The notes: generated by a model not told the origin, from the letters alone. DNA of 64,000 nucleotides from Ensifer sp. LC11 (GCF_001695835.1 NZ_MBSO01000022.1:17475-81474); one strand, 5' to 3'. Positions 9,851 through 21,793 are shown, numbered from the stretch's first letter. A program made the numbers and translations.

Positions 9851-10092
9851 GTAAACCTCAAAACGTCGAATCATCAGGGCTATTCTTGAAGCGCGCAGGA
9901 ATAAATGAAAAGCCCCGCGGGGCACATTCCAGCGCCATATGGCGGAAATTGGGCGGGGTATGCGCCCTATCCTTTGTGTAGCCGGTCGGGTTGCGCCTGA
10001 TCGCGCCGCCGAGAGCGGGAGAAGACGTCATATAAGTTGATTCGTGGCGGCTTCCGAGGGGTGCCTGTGTGAAAAGCAACGTTTGTGCAAAA
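9851..10092. other. Left part of the divergent IalB/ctaC intergenic region
   Basis: With the two sites listed next, this is a 367-base stretch without a gene. It must hold the promoters of both flanking genes. A perfect 12-base palindrome GCCCCGCGGGGC is at 9912-9923 in the leader of the IalB-like gene. No convincing sigma-70 promoter or extra ORF was recognised here. Confidence 0.5.
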
Positions 10093-10139
10093 ATGCCGCA
10101 TGGGGTTGATTGGTCAGATGTTGCGGCATCGGACAAACT
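10093..10139. other. Inverted repeat upstream of the cytochrome oxidase operon
   Basis: ATGCCGCA at 10093-10100 is exactly matched by TGCGGCAT at 10132-10139, separated by 31 bases. It lies about 80 bases before the ctaC start and could be an operator pair or a stem in the leader RNA. There is no T tract, so it does not look like a terminator. Confidence 0.4.
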
Positions 10140-10183
10140 GTGGTTTGAAGCGCAGCAGTATCGCAGGGATTCTGCGTTCCGGT

Positions 10184-10197
10184 TTGATCCTGATCAA
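10184..10197. promoter_or_regulatory. FNR/FixK-type anaerobox before ctaC
   Basis: TTGATCCTGATCAA is a perfect match to the TTGAT-N4-ATCAA consensus bound by FNR/FixK/FnrN regulators. It ends 20 bases before the GTG start of ctaC. A site this close to the start is more easily read as repression than activation, which would suit an aa3 oxidase used at high oxygen. The match is seen directly; the regulator and the direction of control are inferred. Confidence 0.7.
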
Positions 10198-10217
10198 GCG
10201 CATTGGGGAGACACATT

Positions 10218-12808
<2,591 letters not shown>

Positions 12809-12821
12809 CGGGCAACGAACA

Positions 12822-12865
12822 GAAGCCGCCGGTTCCGGCGGCTTCACCCCGCCGGGAAACCGGCG
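12822..12865 (+). other. Two intercistronic hairpins between ctaD and ctaB
   Basis: GAAGCCGCCGG at 12822-12832 pairs perfectly with CCGGCGGCTTC at 12835-12845. Immediately after, CGCCGG-GAAA-CCGGCG at 12850-12865 forms a GNRA-capped stem. Neither is followed by a T run. They could slow decay of the upstream message or reduce read-through, giving more subunit I than assembly factor. Confidence 0.55.
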
Positions 12866-12906
12866 ACACACGGCCATTGCGGCCGGGACTTTTGCAGGGA
12901 CAGGAC

Positions 12907-13863
12907 ATGACGGTCATCGACAATCACGAAGCAGTCGGCATGGAAGGCGTTGCGCGCCTGTCCGAAGCCTCTGCGCGCGATTATTTCGAGCTTCTGAAGC
13001 CGCGTGTCATGTCCCTCGTCGTGTTTACGGCACTCGCCGGGCTCGTGCTCGCGCCGGGCCATATCAATCCCTTCATCGGTTTCATCGCCATCCTCTGCAT
13101 CGCTGTCGGCGCTGGCGCCTCCGGCGCGCTGAACATGTGGTATGACGCCGATATCGATGCGGTCATGAGCCGTACCGCCAAGCGCCCGATCCCGGCAGGC
13201 AAGATCCTGCCGCAGGAAGCGCTGGCTTTCGGCCTGACGCTGTCAGCCTTTTCCGTGATCATCCTCGGGCTCGCCGTCAATTGGCTAGCAGCCGGGTTGC
13301 TCGCCTTCACCATCTTCTTCTACGTGGTCATCTACACGATGTGGCTGAAGCGCTCGACGCCGCAGAACATCGTCATCGGCGGTGCTGCGGGCGCTTTCCC
13401 GCCGATGATCGGCTGGGCCTGCGTGACCGGTGCGGTTTCGATCGAGAGCATCGTGCTCTTCCTGATCACCTTCCTATGGACGCCGGCGCATTTCTGGGCG
13501 CTTGCGCTGTTCAAGATGGGCGACTATGGCGCCGTTGGTGTGCCGATGATGCCGAATGTCTGCGGCCAGGCGACCACCAAGAAGCAGATCGTCATCTACG
13601 CCGTGCTGACCGCCCTGATCGGCATCTGTCCCACCTTGCTCGGTTTCGCGAGCATCGGTTACGGCGCGGTCGCAGCGGCACTCGGCCTCGGCTTCATCTG
13701 GTATTCGATCGGCGTGCTGCGCATGCCGGAAGCGGATGAGCGCATGCTGCCGGCCAAGAAGCTCTTTGCCTTCTCGATCATGTATCTGTTCGTGATCTTC
13801 TCCGCCCTGATGGCGGATCACCTGATCGTCAATATCTGGCTGAATGCCGGGAGTATTGCCTGA
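12907..13863 (+). CDS. ctaB: Protoheme IX farnesyltransferase (haem O synthase)
   Basis: CtaB attaches a farnesyl group to protohaem, giving haem O, the precursor of haem A. The 318-residue membrane protein belongs to the UbiA prenyltransferase family. The aspartate-rich motif [19 protein letters not shown] binds the prenyl diphosphate and Mg2+, and eight to nine hydrophobic segments follow. ATG 12907 is taken as the start because MTVIDNHE matches the usual beginning; the same frame is open far upstream inside ctaD but that part is antisense-type noise. Its stop overlaps the next gene by one base (TGATG). Confidence 0.95.
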   Translation: MTVIDNHEAVGMEGVARLSEASARDYFELLKPRVMSLVVFTALAGLVLAPGHINPFIGFIAILCIAVGAGASGALNMWYDADIDAVMSRTAKRPIPAGKILPQEALAFGLTLSAFSVIILGLAVNWLAAGLLAFTIFFYVVIYTMWLKRSTPQNIVIGGAAGAFPPMIGWACVTGAVSIESIVLFLITFLWTPAHFWALALFKMGDYGAVGVPMMPNVCGQATTKKQIVIYAVLTALIGICPTLLGFASIGYGAVAAALGLGFIWYSIGVLRMPEADERMLPAKKLFAFSIMYLFVIFSALMADHLIVNIWLNAGSIA

Positions 13864-14003
13864 TGGAAACCGTCAAGCTCACTGATGCCCAGAAGAAGTC
13901 GCGCCGCGGCCGCAACATCGCGCTCGGTTTCGTCCTTTTCGGGCTCGTCGTCCTCTTCTACGTCGTCACGCTGATCAAGTTCGGCAACGGCATGGTCAAC
14001 TGA
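13863..14003 (+). CDS. coxF: Small membrane protein CoxF
   Basis: This 46-residue ORF starts inside the ctaB stop codon. It has a charged N terminus ([18 protein letters not shown]) and one TM helix (about residues 19-38, [17 protein letters not shown]), ending in GNGMVN. A CoxF-like single-span protein is usual between ctaB and ctaG in alphaproteobacterial cox operons, where it is thought to help oxidase assembly. The position, coupling and topology support a real gene; the exact role is inferred. Confidence 0.85.
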   Translation: METVKLTDAQKKSRRGRNIALGFVLFGLVVLFYVVTLIKFGNGMVN

Positions 14004-14013
14004 GGCGGCCGCT

Positions 14014-14607
14014 ATGAAGAACGCACCGGAAACCGCCCCCAAACAGCGCTCCAACGGCGTCGTCGTCGGCACCTGCCTTGCCTTCGTCGCCGGCATGGTC
14101 GGCATGGCCTATGCCGCCGTGCCGCTCTATGACATGTTCTGCCGCGTCACCGGCTATAACGGCACGACGCAGCGGGTCGAGCAGGCTTCCGAGGTGATTC
14201 TCGACGAGAAGGTGAAGGTCACCTTCGACGCGAACACCTCGGGCGGTTTGCCCTGGGAGTTCAAGCCGGTTCAGCGCGACATCGATATCCGCATCGGCGA
14301 AACCGTGCAGGTGATGTACCGGGCGAAAAACCTGTCGTCGAAGCCGACGACGGGCCAGGCGACCTTCAACGTCACGCCGATGCAGGCGGGTGCCTATTTC
14401 AACAAGGTACAGTGCTTCTGCTTCACCGAGACGACGCTGCAGCCGGGAGAGGAGATGGAGATGCCGGTGGTATTCTTCGTCGATCCGGACATCGTCAAGG
14501 CGGTGGAGACGAAGGACATCAAGACGCTGACCCTTTCCTACACCTTCTATCCGCGCGAGCCGTCGAAACCGGTCGCGCAGGTGAAGACGGAAGAGAACAA
14601 ACTTTGA
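14014..14607 (+). CDS. ctaG: Cytochrome c oxidase assembly protein CtaG (Cox11)
   Basis: CtaG delivers copper to the CuB site of subunit I. The 197-residue protein has one N-terminal TM helix (about 14-36) and a periplasmic Cox11 domain. The copper-binding CFCF pair is in [20 protein letters not shown], preceded by the MPVVFF-type beta strands expected of the family. The start lies 10 bases after coxF, so translation is probably coupled. Confidence 0.95.
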   Translation: MKNAPETAPKQRSNGVVVGTCLAFVAGMVGMAYAAVPLYDMFCRVTGYNGTTQRVEQASEVILDEKVKVTFDANTSGGLPWEFKPVQRDIDIRIGETVQVMYRAKNLSSKPTTGQATFNVTPMQAGAYFNKVQCFCFTETTLQPGEEMEMPVVFFVDPDIVKAVETKDIKTLTLSYTFYPREPSKPVAQVKTEENKL

Positions 14608-14671
14608 CTGGAGGTCCTTTTCGGCTATGCCGGAAAGGCGACAAGAGAGAGACATTTCGGGGATTACTGAC

Positions 14672-15550
14672 ATGGCCGGTGCGCATCAGAAGAATCACGA
14701 CTACCACATCATCGACCCGAGCCCCTGGCCGTTGCTTGCCTCGATCGGCGCCTTCGTCATGGCGTTCGGCGGCATCTGCTACATGCGTTACCTGTCGGGC
14801 AGCTCGCTGAAGATTTTCGGCCTCGAACTCGCCAACGTCTGGATCCTGCTCGCAGGCCTCGTCATCGTCCTCTACACCATGTTCGGCTGGTGGTCTGACA
14901 CGGTGAAGGAAGCCCATGAGGGTCACCACACCCGCGTCGTGTCGCTGCACCTGCGCTATGGCATGATCATGTTCATCGCTTCGGAAGTGATGTTCTTCGT
15001 CGCCTGGTTCTGGGCCTTCTTCGATGCAAGCCTGTTCCCGGGCGAAGCCATCCAGGCAACCCGCACCACCTTCACCGGCGGCGTCTGGCCGCCGAAGGGC
15101 ATCGAGGTGCTCGACCCGTGGCACCTGCCGCTCTACAACACCGTCATCCTGCTGCTCTCGGGCACGACGGTCACCTGGGCGCACCATGCGCTGCTGCACA
15201 ACGACCGTAAGGGCCTCGTCAACGGCCTGACGCTGACGGTCGTGCTCGGCGTGCTGTTCTCCTTTGTCCAGGGCTACGAGTACGCGCACGCTCCGTTCGC
15301 CTTCAAGGACTCGATTTACGGCGCGACCTTCTTCATGGCGACCGGCTTCCACGGTTTCCACGTTCTGGTCGGCACGATCTTCCTGCTCGTCTGCCTGGTC
15401 CGTGCGCTCCGTGGTGACTTCACCCCGAAGCAGCACTTCGGCTTCGAAGCGGCTGCCTGGTACTGGCACTTCGTTGACGTTGTCTGGCTGTTCCTCTTCT
15501 TCTCCATCTACATCTGGGGCAGCTGGGGCGCGCCGATCGCTCACGGCTGA
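14672..15550 (+). CDS. ctaE: Cytochrome c oxidase subunit III
   Basis: Subunit III stabilises the proton-pumping core of the aa3 oxidase in the inner membrane. The protein has 292 residues with seven hydrophobic segments. Typical features are the start [12 protein letters not shown], the motif [15 protein letters not shown], and the C-terminal [14 protein letters not shown], which matches the family. ATG 14672 is preferred over the in-frame ATG 14627 because homologues start here, although 14627 has a GGAGG upstream. Confidence 0.95.
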   Translation: MAGAHQKNHDYHIIDPSPWPLLASIGAFVMAFGGICYMRYLSGSSLKIFGLELANVWILLAGLVIVLYTMFGWWSDTVKEAHEGHHTRVVSLHLRYGMIMFIASEVMFFVAWFWAFFDASLFPGEAIQATRTTFTGGVWPPKGIEVLDPWHLPLYNTVILLLSGTTVTWAHHALLHNDRKGLVNGLTLTVVLGVLFSFVQGYEYAHAPFAFKDSIYGATFFMATGFHGFHVLVGTIFLLVCLVRALRGDFTPKQHFGFEAAAWYWHFVDVVWLFLFFSIYIWGSWGAPIAHG

Positions 15551-15579
15551 TAGCGCGAGCATCTAGGTTTTTTGTACGA

Positions 15580-15605
15580 GGCGGTTGCAGCCATGCAGCC
15601 GCCTT
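15580..15605 (+). terminator. Probable terminator after ctaE
   Basis: AGGCGG and CCGCCT form a short stem around a loop containing GCAGCCATGC, followed by TGTTCTTTT. It lies 30 bases past the ctaE stop and would separate the oxidase core from the transpeptidase gene. Confidence 0.5.
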
Positions 15606-15656
15606 GTTCTTTTGGTTGTCTGAAAAACACGGGATCAGAGCCGAGGGGGATGAACA

Positions 15657-16142
15657 ATGCGGGTCGCTTTGTTTGCGGGTGTCTTGGTGCTCTCAGCGAG
15701 CGTTGCGACCGCCGCCGAAGTTGCCGACAAGGTGGTCGTCCACAAGGAACGGCGAACCCTGCAGCTCTTCCAAGGCGGCCAGATCATACGCGAATACTCC
15801 GTTGCGCTCGGCGGCAATCCTGTCGGACACAAACGGCAGGAGGGGGACGAGAAGACGCCGGAAGGGCTCTATCTCCTCGACTGGCGCAATCCGGGAAGCG
15901 GCTATCACAAGTCGATGCACGTTTCCTATCCGGCTCCGGCTGATGTCACCGCCGCGGCAGCAGGCGGTGTCGATCCGGGCGGCATGATCATGATCCACGG
16001 CCAGCCCAACTATTTCGGCTGGCTGGCGTTTTTGACGCAGCGCTTCGATTGGACGAATGGCTGCATTGCCGTTACCAATGCCGAGATGGATGAAATCTGG
16101 ACGATGGTCCCCAACAACACACCGATCGAGATCAGGCCGTGA
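15657..16142 (+). CDS. L,D-transpeptidase (YkuD) family protein
   Basis: This 161-residue exported protein has a signal peptide of about 20 residues ending in ATAAE. The YkuD domain follows with HG in MIMIHGQPN and the catalytic cysteine in NGCIAVTNAEMDEIW. YkuD enzymes form 3-3 cross-links in peptidoglycan or attach proteins to it. The usual SHGC sequence is TNGC here, a variant seen in a branch of small proteins of this family. It overlaps the DUF983 gene by four bases (GTGA). Confidence 0.85.
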   Translation: MRVALFAGVLVLSASVATAAEVADKVVVHKERRTLQLFQGGQIIREYSVALGGNPVGHKRQEGDEKTPEGLYLLDWRNPGSGYHKSMHVSYPAPADVTAAAAGGVDPGGMIMIHGQPNYFGWLAFLTQRFDWTNGCIAVTNAEMDEIWTMVPNNTPIEIRP

Positions 16143-16522
16143 ACGAAGACAAGGCACATTTTCCGCCGGTGGATCCGGTAATGACCGGGATCAAGGGGCT
16201 TTGCCCGCGCTGCGGCCAGGGCAAGCTTTTTGACGGCTTTCTCAAGGTCAAGCCGTCTTGCGCAAGCTGTGATCTCGACTACCGCTTCGCCGATTCCGGC
16301 GATGGCCCCGTGGTCTTCGTCATTCTGATCGTCGGCTTCATCGTCGTCGGCGCGGCGCTGTGGGCGGAGGTCAATTTCAACCCGCCGCTCTGGCTGCATT
16401 TCCTGTTGTGGATCCCGCTGGCAATCATTCTGAGCCTCGGTCTGACACGGATGCTGAAGGGCGTCCTGATCAATCTGCAATTCCGCAACAACGCGCGTCC
16501 GGGTGAAATCGACCGTGGCTGA
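16139..16522 (+). CDS. DUF983 membrane protein
   Basis: This 127-residue protein has an N-terminal zinc-ribbon-like pair of motifs (CPRCGQGKLF and CASCDLDY) and two TM helices (about 57-75 and 80-105). DUF983 genes are often found beside cytochrome oxidase assembly genes, as here just before SURF1, so a part in oxidase biogenesis is likely but unproven. The start is GTG 16139, coupled to the previous stop. The 3' end overlaps SURF1. Confidence 0.85.
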   Translation: MNEDKAHFPPVDPVMTGIKGLCPRCGQGKLFDGFLKVKPSCASCDLDYRFADSGDGPVVFVILIVGFIVVGAALWAEVNFNPPLWLHFLLWIPLAIILSLGLTRMLKGVLINLQFRNNARPGEIDRG

Positions 16523-17258
16523 TATCGCGACCAGGAAGAAGGGTAGCCTGATCGGGCGCCTCGGCACATTCCTCCTGCTCGCCGTTGTTTTCGCTATCCT
16601 GGTGTCGCTCGGCACCTGGCAGATGCAACGGCTGTACTGGAAGGAAAGCCTGCTGACGGCGATCGCGGAGCGGCGGTCGGCACCGCCGGTGACATTGGCC
16701 GAGATCGAGAAAATCCTCGCTGGCGGTGGCGATATCGACTACCGCACCGTCTCGGTAACCGGCACTTTCGATCACAGCAAGGAGCGCCACTTCTTTGCCA
16801 CCTACAACGGGCGAACCGGCTACTACGTCTTCACGCCGCTGACGCTGGACGACGGCCGCATCCTCTTCGTCAACCGTGGCTTCGTTCCCTTCGAACAGAA
16901 GGATTCGTCGACCCGTCTCGCCGGTGAGCTCCCCGCCTTCGTCGGCATCCATGGCCTTGCGAGACCGAAGCTTGACCAGAAGCCGTCGTCGCTCGTTCCG
17001 GACAATGATCTCGCCAAGAACATCTTCTATTGGAAAGACCTCGACACGATGGCGTCGTCTGTCGGGCTTCCCGCCGACAAGGTGATACCCTTCTTCGTCG
17101 ATGCCGATGCGACACCCAATCCCGGTGGCCTGCCGATCGGCGGTGTGACCCAGTTCGATCTGCCGAACAACCACTTGCAGTATGCGCTGACCTGGTACGG
17201 TCTGGCCGGCGCCCTGGTATTGGTCAGCGGCATCTACGCCTTGCGGCGCGGGCGATAG
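16503..17258 (+). CDS. SURF1 family cytochrome oxidase biogenesis protein
   Basis: SURF1 helps insert haem a into subunit I. The 251-residue protein has an N-terminal TM helix (about 19-38) ending in LGTWQMQRLYWKE, the family signature, a periplasmic domain with RTGYYVFTPL and FVNRGFVP, and a C-terminal TM (about 228-247). GTG 16503 gives a 20-base overlap with DUF983; GTG 16515 is an alternative. It completes the haem and copper assembly set of this operon. Confidence 0.93.
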   Translation: MKSTVADIATRKKGSLIGRLGTFLLLAVVFAILVSLGTWQMQRLYWKESLLTAIAERRSAPPVTLAEIEKILAGGGDIDYRTVSVTGTFDHSKERHFFATYNGRTGYYVFTPLTLDDGRILFVNRGFVPFEQKDSSTRLAGELPAFVGIHGLARPKLDQKPSSLVPDNDLAKNIFYWKDLDTMASSVGLPADKVIPFFVDADATPNPGGLPIGGVTQFDLPNNHLQYALTWYGLAGALVLVSGIYALRRGR

Positions 17259-17314
17259 CCGCACGCGTTGCGCCATGGTAACGCTGCGTGCGGAGAATGG
17301 CGGCGGGGACAACG

Positions 17315-17680
17315 ATGACGATCATATCGAATGGACTGATTGCTTTGACCGGATTGCTGCATTTAGGCTTTCTGGTGCTGGAAATGTTTCTGTGGACCGG
17401 CCCGCAGGGGAGGGCTGTCTTCCGCATGACGCCCGAACAGGCGGAGACGACGCGTGTGCTTGCCGCCAACCAGGGGCTTTACAACGGTTTCCTCGCAGCC
17501 GGTCTGTTCTGGTCGCTGCTGCAAGCGGAACCGACCTTCGCCTTTCAGCTGAAGGTGTTCTTCCTTGTGTGCGTGGTCGTTGCCGCTATATATGGCGCGT
17601 GGTCGGTCAAGCCGCGCATCCTGCTGATCCAGGGCGGCCCGGCGATCGCAGCGCTTGTTTTTCTTCTAGTGGCATCCTGA
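17315..17680 (+). CDS. DUF1304 membrane protein
   Basis: The product is about 121 residues with four hydrophobic segments, beginning MTIISNGLIALTGLLHLGF. The pattern NQGLYNGFLAAGLFWSL and the overall length fit DUF1304. The function is unknown. ATG 17315 is preferred because CGGGGAC precedes it; the frame is open from a GTG at 17288. It ends three bases before ispH, so the two are co-transcribed. Confidence 0.85.
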   Translation: MTIISNGLIALTGLLHLGFLVLEMFLWTGPQGRAVFRMTPEQAETTRVLAANQGLYNGFLAAGLFWSLLQAEPTFAFQLKVFFLVCVVVAAIYGAWSVKPRILLIQGGPAIAALVFLLVAS

Positions 17681-17683
17681 TCC

Positions 17684-18694
17684 ATGGCATCATCGGCAGA
17701 AGCAAAATCCCCGATCACCATTCGCCTCTGCGGGCCGCGCGGTTTCTGCGCCGGTGTCGACCGGGCGATCCAGATCGTCGTCCTGGCACTGAAGGAGTTC
17801 GGCGCTCCCGTCTATGTCCGCCACGAGATCGTGCACAACCGCTATGTCGTCGAGGGGCTTGAAGCCAAGGGCGCGATCTTCGTCGAGGAGCTTGACGAGA
17901 TCCCGCCGGAGCACCGCAAGCAACCCGTGGTCTTTTCGGCTCACGGTGTGCCGAAATCGGTGCCGGCGGACGCGGACGCACGCAATCTCTTCTATCTCGA
18001 CGCCACCTGTCCACTGGTCTCCAAGGTCCACAAACAGGCGATGCGCCATAACCGTCTCGGCCGCCACGTCGTGCTAATCGGTCACGCTGGCCATCCCGAA
18101 GTGATCGGCACCATGGGGCAGCTGCCGGAAGGCGCAGTATCGCTCGTCGAGACCGTTGAAGATGCCGATGTCTACCAGCCGCCGGACCCGGATAATCTCG
18201 GCTTCGTCACCCAGACGACGCTGTCGGTCGATGACACCGCTGGCGTCATCAAGCGGCTGCACGAGCGTTTCCCGAACCTGACGGCACCCGCCGCCGATTC
18301 GATCTGCTACGCCACCACCAACCGCCAGGAGGCCGTGAAGCAGGCCGCTCCCGGCTGCGACCTGTTCCTGGTCGTCGGTGCACCCAACTCGTCCAACTCG
18401 AAGCGGCTGGTCGAGGTGGCGCTGAGGGCAGGCGCGAAGAAATCCGTGCTTGTCCAGCGCGCGTCGGAAATCGACTGGGACGAAATCGGCGATATCGCTA
18501 CGGTCGGCCTGTCCGCAGGCGCCTCGGCGCCCGAAGTGATCGTCAACGAGATCATCGAGGCGTTCCGCGAGCGTTACCAGGCAAGCGTGGAACTTGCCGA
18601 CACGGTGGAGGAAAACGAGAATTTCCTCGTCAACCGCGAGATCCGCCACGTGCCGCTGACCGCCGCCGACATGGCCTTCGTCAACGGCGAGTAA
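17684..18694 (+). CDS. ispH: 4-hydroxy-3-methylbut-2-enyl diphosphate reductase
   Basis: IspH is the last enzyme of the MEP isoprenoid pathway, producing IPP and DMAPP with a [4Fe-4S] cluster. The 336-residue protein shows the three cluster cysteines in [20 protein letters not shown] and [10 protein letters not shown], together with AHGVPKSV and the histidines of the substrate site ([11 protein letters not shown]). Length is normal. It is also called lytB. It follows DUF1304 by three bases. Confidence 0.97.
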   Translation: MASSAEAKSPITIRLCGPRGFCAGVDRAIQIVVLALKEFGAPVYVRHEIVHNRYVVEGLEAKGAIFVEELDEIPPEHRKQPVVFSAHGVPKSVPADADARNLFYLDATCPLVSKVHKQAMRHNRLGRHVVLIGHAGHPEVIGTMGQLPEGAVSLVETVEDADVYQPPDPDNLGFVTQTTLSVDDTAGVIKRLHERFPNLTAPAADSICYATTNRQEAVKQAAPGCDLFLVVGAPNSSNSKRLVEVALRAGAKKSVLVQRASEIDWDEIGDIATVGLSAGASAPEVIVNEIIEAFRERYQASVELADTVEENENFLVNREIRHVPLTAADMAFVNGE

Positions 18695-18734
18695 TCCGCA
18701 TTTTTTGCCCGCATTTTCTTGAGAGTGGAAAACC

Positions 18735-19715
18735 TTGGCAGTTTACACCGATATCACGGAAGACGACCTCTCCCGTTTTCTCACCGCCTATGACGTCGGC
18801 CAACTGACCTCCTACAAGGGGATCGCCGAGGGCGTCGAGAATTCCAACTTCCTGATGCACACCACCAAAGGTTCCTACATCCTCACGCTTTACGAGAAGC
18901 GCGTGAATGCCGGTGACCTGCCGTTCTTCCTGGGGTTGATGCATCATCTGGCCGAAGGCGGCCTGTCCTGCCCGCTGCCTCTGCCGCGTGCCGACGGCAA
19001 GCTGCTCGGCGAGCTCTCCGGCCGTCCGGCCGCGGTTATCTCCTTCCTTGAGGGCATGTGGCTGCGCAAGCCCGAGGCGAAGCATTGCCACGAGGTCGGC
19101 AAGGCGCTTGCCGCCATGCATCTCGCCGGCGAAGGTTTTGCGCTGAAGCGCGCTAATGCGCTCTCCGTTGGTGGCTGGCGGCCGCTCTGGGTGAATTCCG
19201 AAGCCCGCGCCGATGAGGTGCAGCCGGGCCTCAAGGATGAGATATCGGCAGAGCTCGAACATCTCGAGCGCCACTGGCCGAAATCGCTGCCGGATGGCGT
19301 CATCCACGCGGATCTCTTTCCGGACAACGTCTTCTTCCTCGGCGACCAGCTTTCCGGCCTGATCGACTTCTATTTCGCCTGCAACGACTACCTCGCCTAT
19401 GACGTTGCCGTCTGCCTCAATTCCTGGTGCTTCGAGAAGAACGGCTCCTACAACATCACCAAGGGTATGGCGATGCTCGCGGGCTATGAGAGCGTGCGCA
19501 GGTTGACGCCGGCCGAGGTCGAGGCCCTGCCGCTGCTCTGCCGCGGTTCGGCACTGCGCTTCTTCCTGACGCGGCTTTACGATTGGCTGATGACGCCAGC
19601 CGGCGCGCTCGTGGTCAAGAAGGATCCGCTCGAATATCTGACGAAGATCCGCTTCCACCGCGCGATCGTTTCCAGCGCCGAGTATGGCTTGCGTGTTGGC
19701 GAGGCGTCCGCATGA
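18735..19715 (+). CDS. thrB: Homoserine kinase (APH-fold type)
   Basis: ThrB phosphorylates homoserine in threonine synthesis. The 326-residue protein is of the aminoglycoside-phosphotransferase-like type found in alphaproteobacteria, not the GHMP type of E. coli. The catalytic loop is [13 protein letters not shown] and the metal-binding aspartate is in [11 protein letters not shown]. The start is TTG 18735 after GAGAGTGGAA. The stop overlaps the rnhA start (ATGA). thrC lies elsewhere in the window at 27657-29057. Confidence 0.93.
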   Translation: MAVYTDITEDDLSRFLTAYDVGQLTSYKGIAEGVENSNFLMHTTKGSYILTLYEKRVNAGDLPFFLGLMHHLAEGGLSCPLPLPRADGKLLGELSGRPAAVISFLEGMWLRKPEAKHCHEVGKALAAMHLAGEGFALKRANALSVGGWRPLWVNSEARADEVQPGLKDEISAELEHLERHWPKSLPDGVIHADLFPDNVFFLGDQLSGLIDFYFACNDYLAYDVAVCLNSWCFEKNGSYNITKGMAMLAGYESVRRLTPAEVEALPLLCRGSALRFFLTRLYDWLMTPAGALVVKKDPLEYLTKIRFHRAIVSSAEYGLRVGEASA

Positions 19716-20179
19716 AACATGTCGATATCTTTACCGACGGCGCCTGTTCGGGCAATCCGGGCCCTGGCGGCTGGGGTGCGGTGCTGCGCTACGGCGAGGT
19801 GGAAAAGGAACTCTCGGGCGGCGAGGCGGAAACGACCAACAACCGCATGGAGCTGTTGGCGGCGATCTCGGCGCTGAATGCGCTGAAAAGTGCATGCGAG
19901 GTCGATCTGCATACCGACAGCAAGTATGTGATGGACGGCATCTCCAAGTGGATCCACGGCTGGAAGAAGAACGGCTGGAAGACCGCGGACAAGAAGCCGG
20001 TGAAGAACGGCGAACTCTGGCAGGCGCTGGACGAGGCCAACCGGCGGCACAAGGTGACCTGGCACTGGGTCAAGGGTCACGCCGGCCATCCCGAGAACGA
20101 ACGCGCCGACGAACTCGCCCGCAAGGGCATGGAGCCCTATAAGAAGGGGCGTCGTTCGGACTCTCTTCTCGTCAAATGA
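19712..20179 (+). CDS. rnhA: Ribonuclease HI
   Basis: RNase HI cleaves RNA in RNA-DNA hybrids. The 155-residue length is normal and all four catalytic acidic residues are present: Asp in [16 protein letters not shown], Glu in [10 protein letters not shown], Asp in [10 protein letters not shown] and Asp in NERADELA. The ATG overlaps the thrB stop by four bases, so the upstream extension of the frame is not used. Confidence 0.97.
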   Translation: MKHVDIFTDGACSGNPGPGGWGAVLRYGEVEKELSGGEAETTNNRMELLAAISALNALKSACEVDLHTDSKYVMDGISKWIHGWKKNGWKTADKKPVKNGELWQALDEANRRHKVTWHWVKGHAGHPENERADELARKGMEPYKKGRRSDSLLVK

Positions 20180-20180
20180 A

Positions 20181-20203
20181 AAACGGGCCGTTGAGGCCCG
20201 TTT
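20181..20203. terminator. Bidirectional terminator between rnhA and the peroxiredoxin gene
   Basis: AAACGGGCC-GTTGA-GGCCCGTTT is a perfect 9-base stem with a 5-base loop, placed between two convergent genes and usable in either direction. Confidence 0.8.
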
Positions 20204-20225
20204 CCAATTGCACTTGCGTCAGCGC

Positions 20226-20711
20226 TCAGAGCTGTTCGAGCATGGCGGCAGCGCCGGAAACGGTCGCCTGGCCCGGGCTCTCTTCGAGATTGAGCGTCTT
20301 GACCACGCCGTCTTCGACCAGCATCGAATAGCGCTTCGAGCGGATGCCGAGCGTCCCGGCCGACAGGTCGATGTCCATGCCGAGCGCCTTGGTAAAGGCG
20401 GCGTTCCAGTCCGAGAGGAAGTGGATCTTGCCCATGCCGCCGGAGGCCGTCGCCCAGGCGCCCATGACATGCAGGTCGTTGACGGCGACGACGGCGATAT
20501 CATCGACGTCGCGGGCGAGAATGGCGTCGCGGTTTTCGAGGTAACCGGGCAGATGGTTGAGCGAGCAGGTGGGGGTGAAGGCGCCGGGAACGGCGAAAAG
20601 CACGACCCGCTTTCCCGCAAAGAGCTGATCGGTGGTCACCTCCACCGGACCGTCGGCGGTCTTTTCCTTGAAGGTCGCGGCTGGCAGCTTGTCTCCGACG
20701 GCAATGGTCAC
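20226..20711 (-). CDS. Peroxiredoxin (Prx5-like)
   Basis: This 161-residue thiol peroxidase would reduce hydrogen peroxide and alkyl hydroperoxides in the cytoplasm. The peroxidatic cysteine is in PGAFTPTCSLNHLPGY, with the active-site proline, threonine and a downstream arginine in GIRSKRYSM. Length and start (MTIAVGDKLPAATF) match the glutaredoxin- or thioredoxin-dependent Prx5 group. No glutaredoxin domain is fused. Confidence 0.93.
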   Translation of the reverse strand: MTIAVGDKLPAATFKEKTADGPVEVTTDQLFAGKRVVLFAVPGAFTPTCSLNHLPGYLENRDAILARDVDDIAVVAVNDLHVMGAWATASGGMGKIHFLSDWNAAFTKALGMDIDLSAGTLGIRSKRYSMLVEDGVVKTLNLEESPGQATVSGAAAMLEQL

Positions 20712-20785
20712 GGCACTCTCCTTGCGTTGCTTGCGTCTCAGCTTCTCCGCGCGTGTCGGAGAACTCGGCGGACTATAGAGGCGCC

Positions 20786-21601
20786 CTAATCAAAGGCAAG
20801 GGTCGTCTCCATGCTGCGATCTCGTGCGCGTACCGTGACAACGATCGGCTTGCCTTTGAGTTCCCGGTCCTTGCCGGTGAGCCTGACCGGAATGGTTGCG
20901 CTGAGTTCCGTGTCGCCTTCGGGTCGGATTTCCGGCTTGCCGAAGGTGACGCCGGAGGGACCTGCGAGAAAGAGCTCCGGATGGCCTTCGCCAGCCGGCA
21001 GGCGCAAGGAAAGGTGCAGCAGAGCGTTGGCGGGATCATACCGGCTCGCCGTCACAGAAAACTCCTTGGAGGGCGCTTCCGGCAAGGCGGCGACCGCATC
21101 GTCGATGCGTGCGCCATCAAGAGGGTTGTCGAAGTCGCCCTGCTTCAAGGCCAGCGTCAATTCCCCCTGGACAGGGATACAGATGTCCTCGCAGATGCCA
21201 AGAAACACCGACGCACGGATGTTGACGTCGCCCTCGCCATGGACGCGCTTCAGCGTCAAGGGGAAGGCAACCGACCTGTCATACCCGACATAGCGCACCA
21301 CGCCGTCGTCGAATGTCTTCGGTACGGGAAAGCCGATCTTCTCAAGAACGACGCCGCTTTCCGGGTCGAGGGTGACCTGCGGAGGAATGCCGCTTGCGCC
21401 CGGCTCCCGCCAATAGGTCTTCCAGCCCGGGTTGAGTTTGACTTCGAGCGTTGCCGGGATCGTGCCATCCGCTTTCGGCGGCGCCGCGACCAGCCGGATC
21501 ATGCCGCCTGGGGAGCTGACCCAGTCACTGGTGGTCGCCATGGCCGAGGTGGGGACAAAAAATGAGACGATAAGACTTGCCGCACCGATGAGCTGGGCCA
21601 T
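20786..21601 (-). CDS. Exported protein with DsbD N-terminal-like domain
   Basis: This protein of about 271 residues has a signal peptide (MAQLIGAASLIVSFFVPTSA) followed by a periplasmic domain resembling the N-terminal DsbD domain. A cysteine pair occurs in GICEDICIPVQGEL, the position used for thiol-disulfide exchange in that domain. The membrane and thioredoxin parts of DsbD are absent, so it may act as a separate redox carrier. The start at 21601 is chosen for the signal peptide; ATG 21628 and a TTG at 21673 are alternatives without good ribosome sites. Confidence 0.8.
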   Translation of the reverse strand: MAQLIGAASLIVSFFVPTSAMATTSDWVSSPGGMIRLVAAPPKADGTIPATLEVKLNPGWKTYWREPGASGIPPQVTLDPESGVVLEKIGFPVPKTFDDGVVRYVGYDRSVAFPLTLKRVHGEGDVNIRASVFLGICEDICIPVQGELTLALKQGDFDNPLDGARIDDAVAALPEAPSKEFSVTASRYDPANALLHLSLRLPAGEGHPELFLAGPSGVTFGKPEIRPEGDTELSATIPVRLTGKDRELKGKPIVVTVRARDRSMETTLAFD

Positions 21602-21793
21602 GTTTTGATGTGTGGAGCACTGGAACATGTCGAAGCAATATCGCTTTTGCCGAGAACGCTCCAGACGCCCCAAGGGAAGTGACGATCATAATTGCTTGAT
21701 CGCACACAAAGAGGTGAACGCCGTGCGTGCAATATTTCATGACCGCGACGCTGGGGCGCTTTTCATTTCGCAGCGAATTGATAGGCTGTCGGC

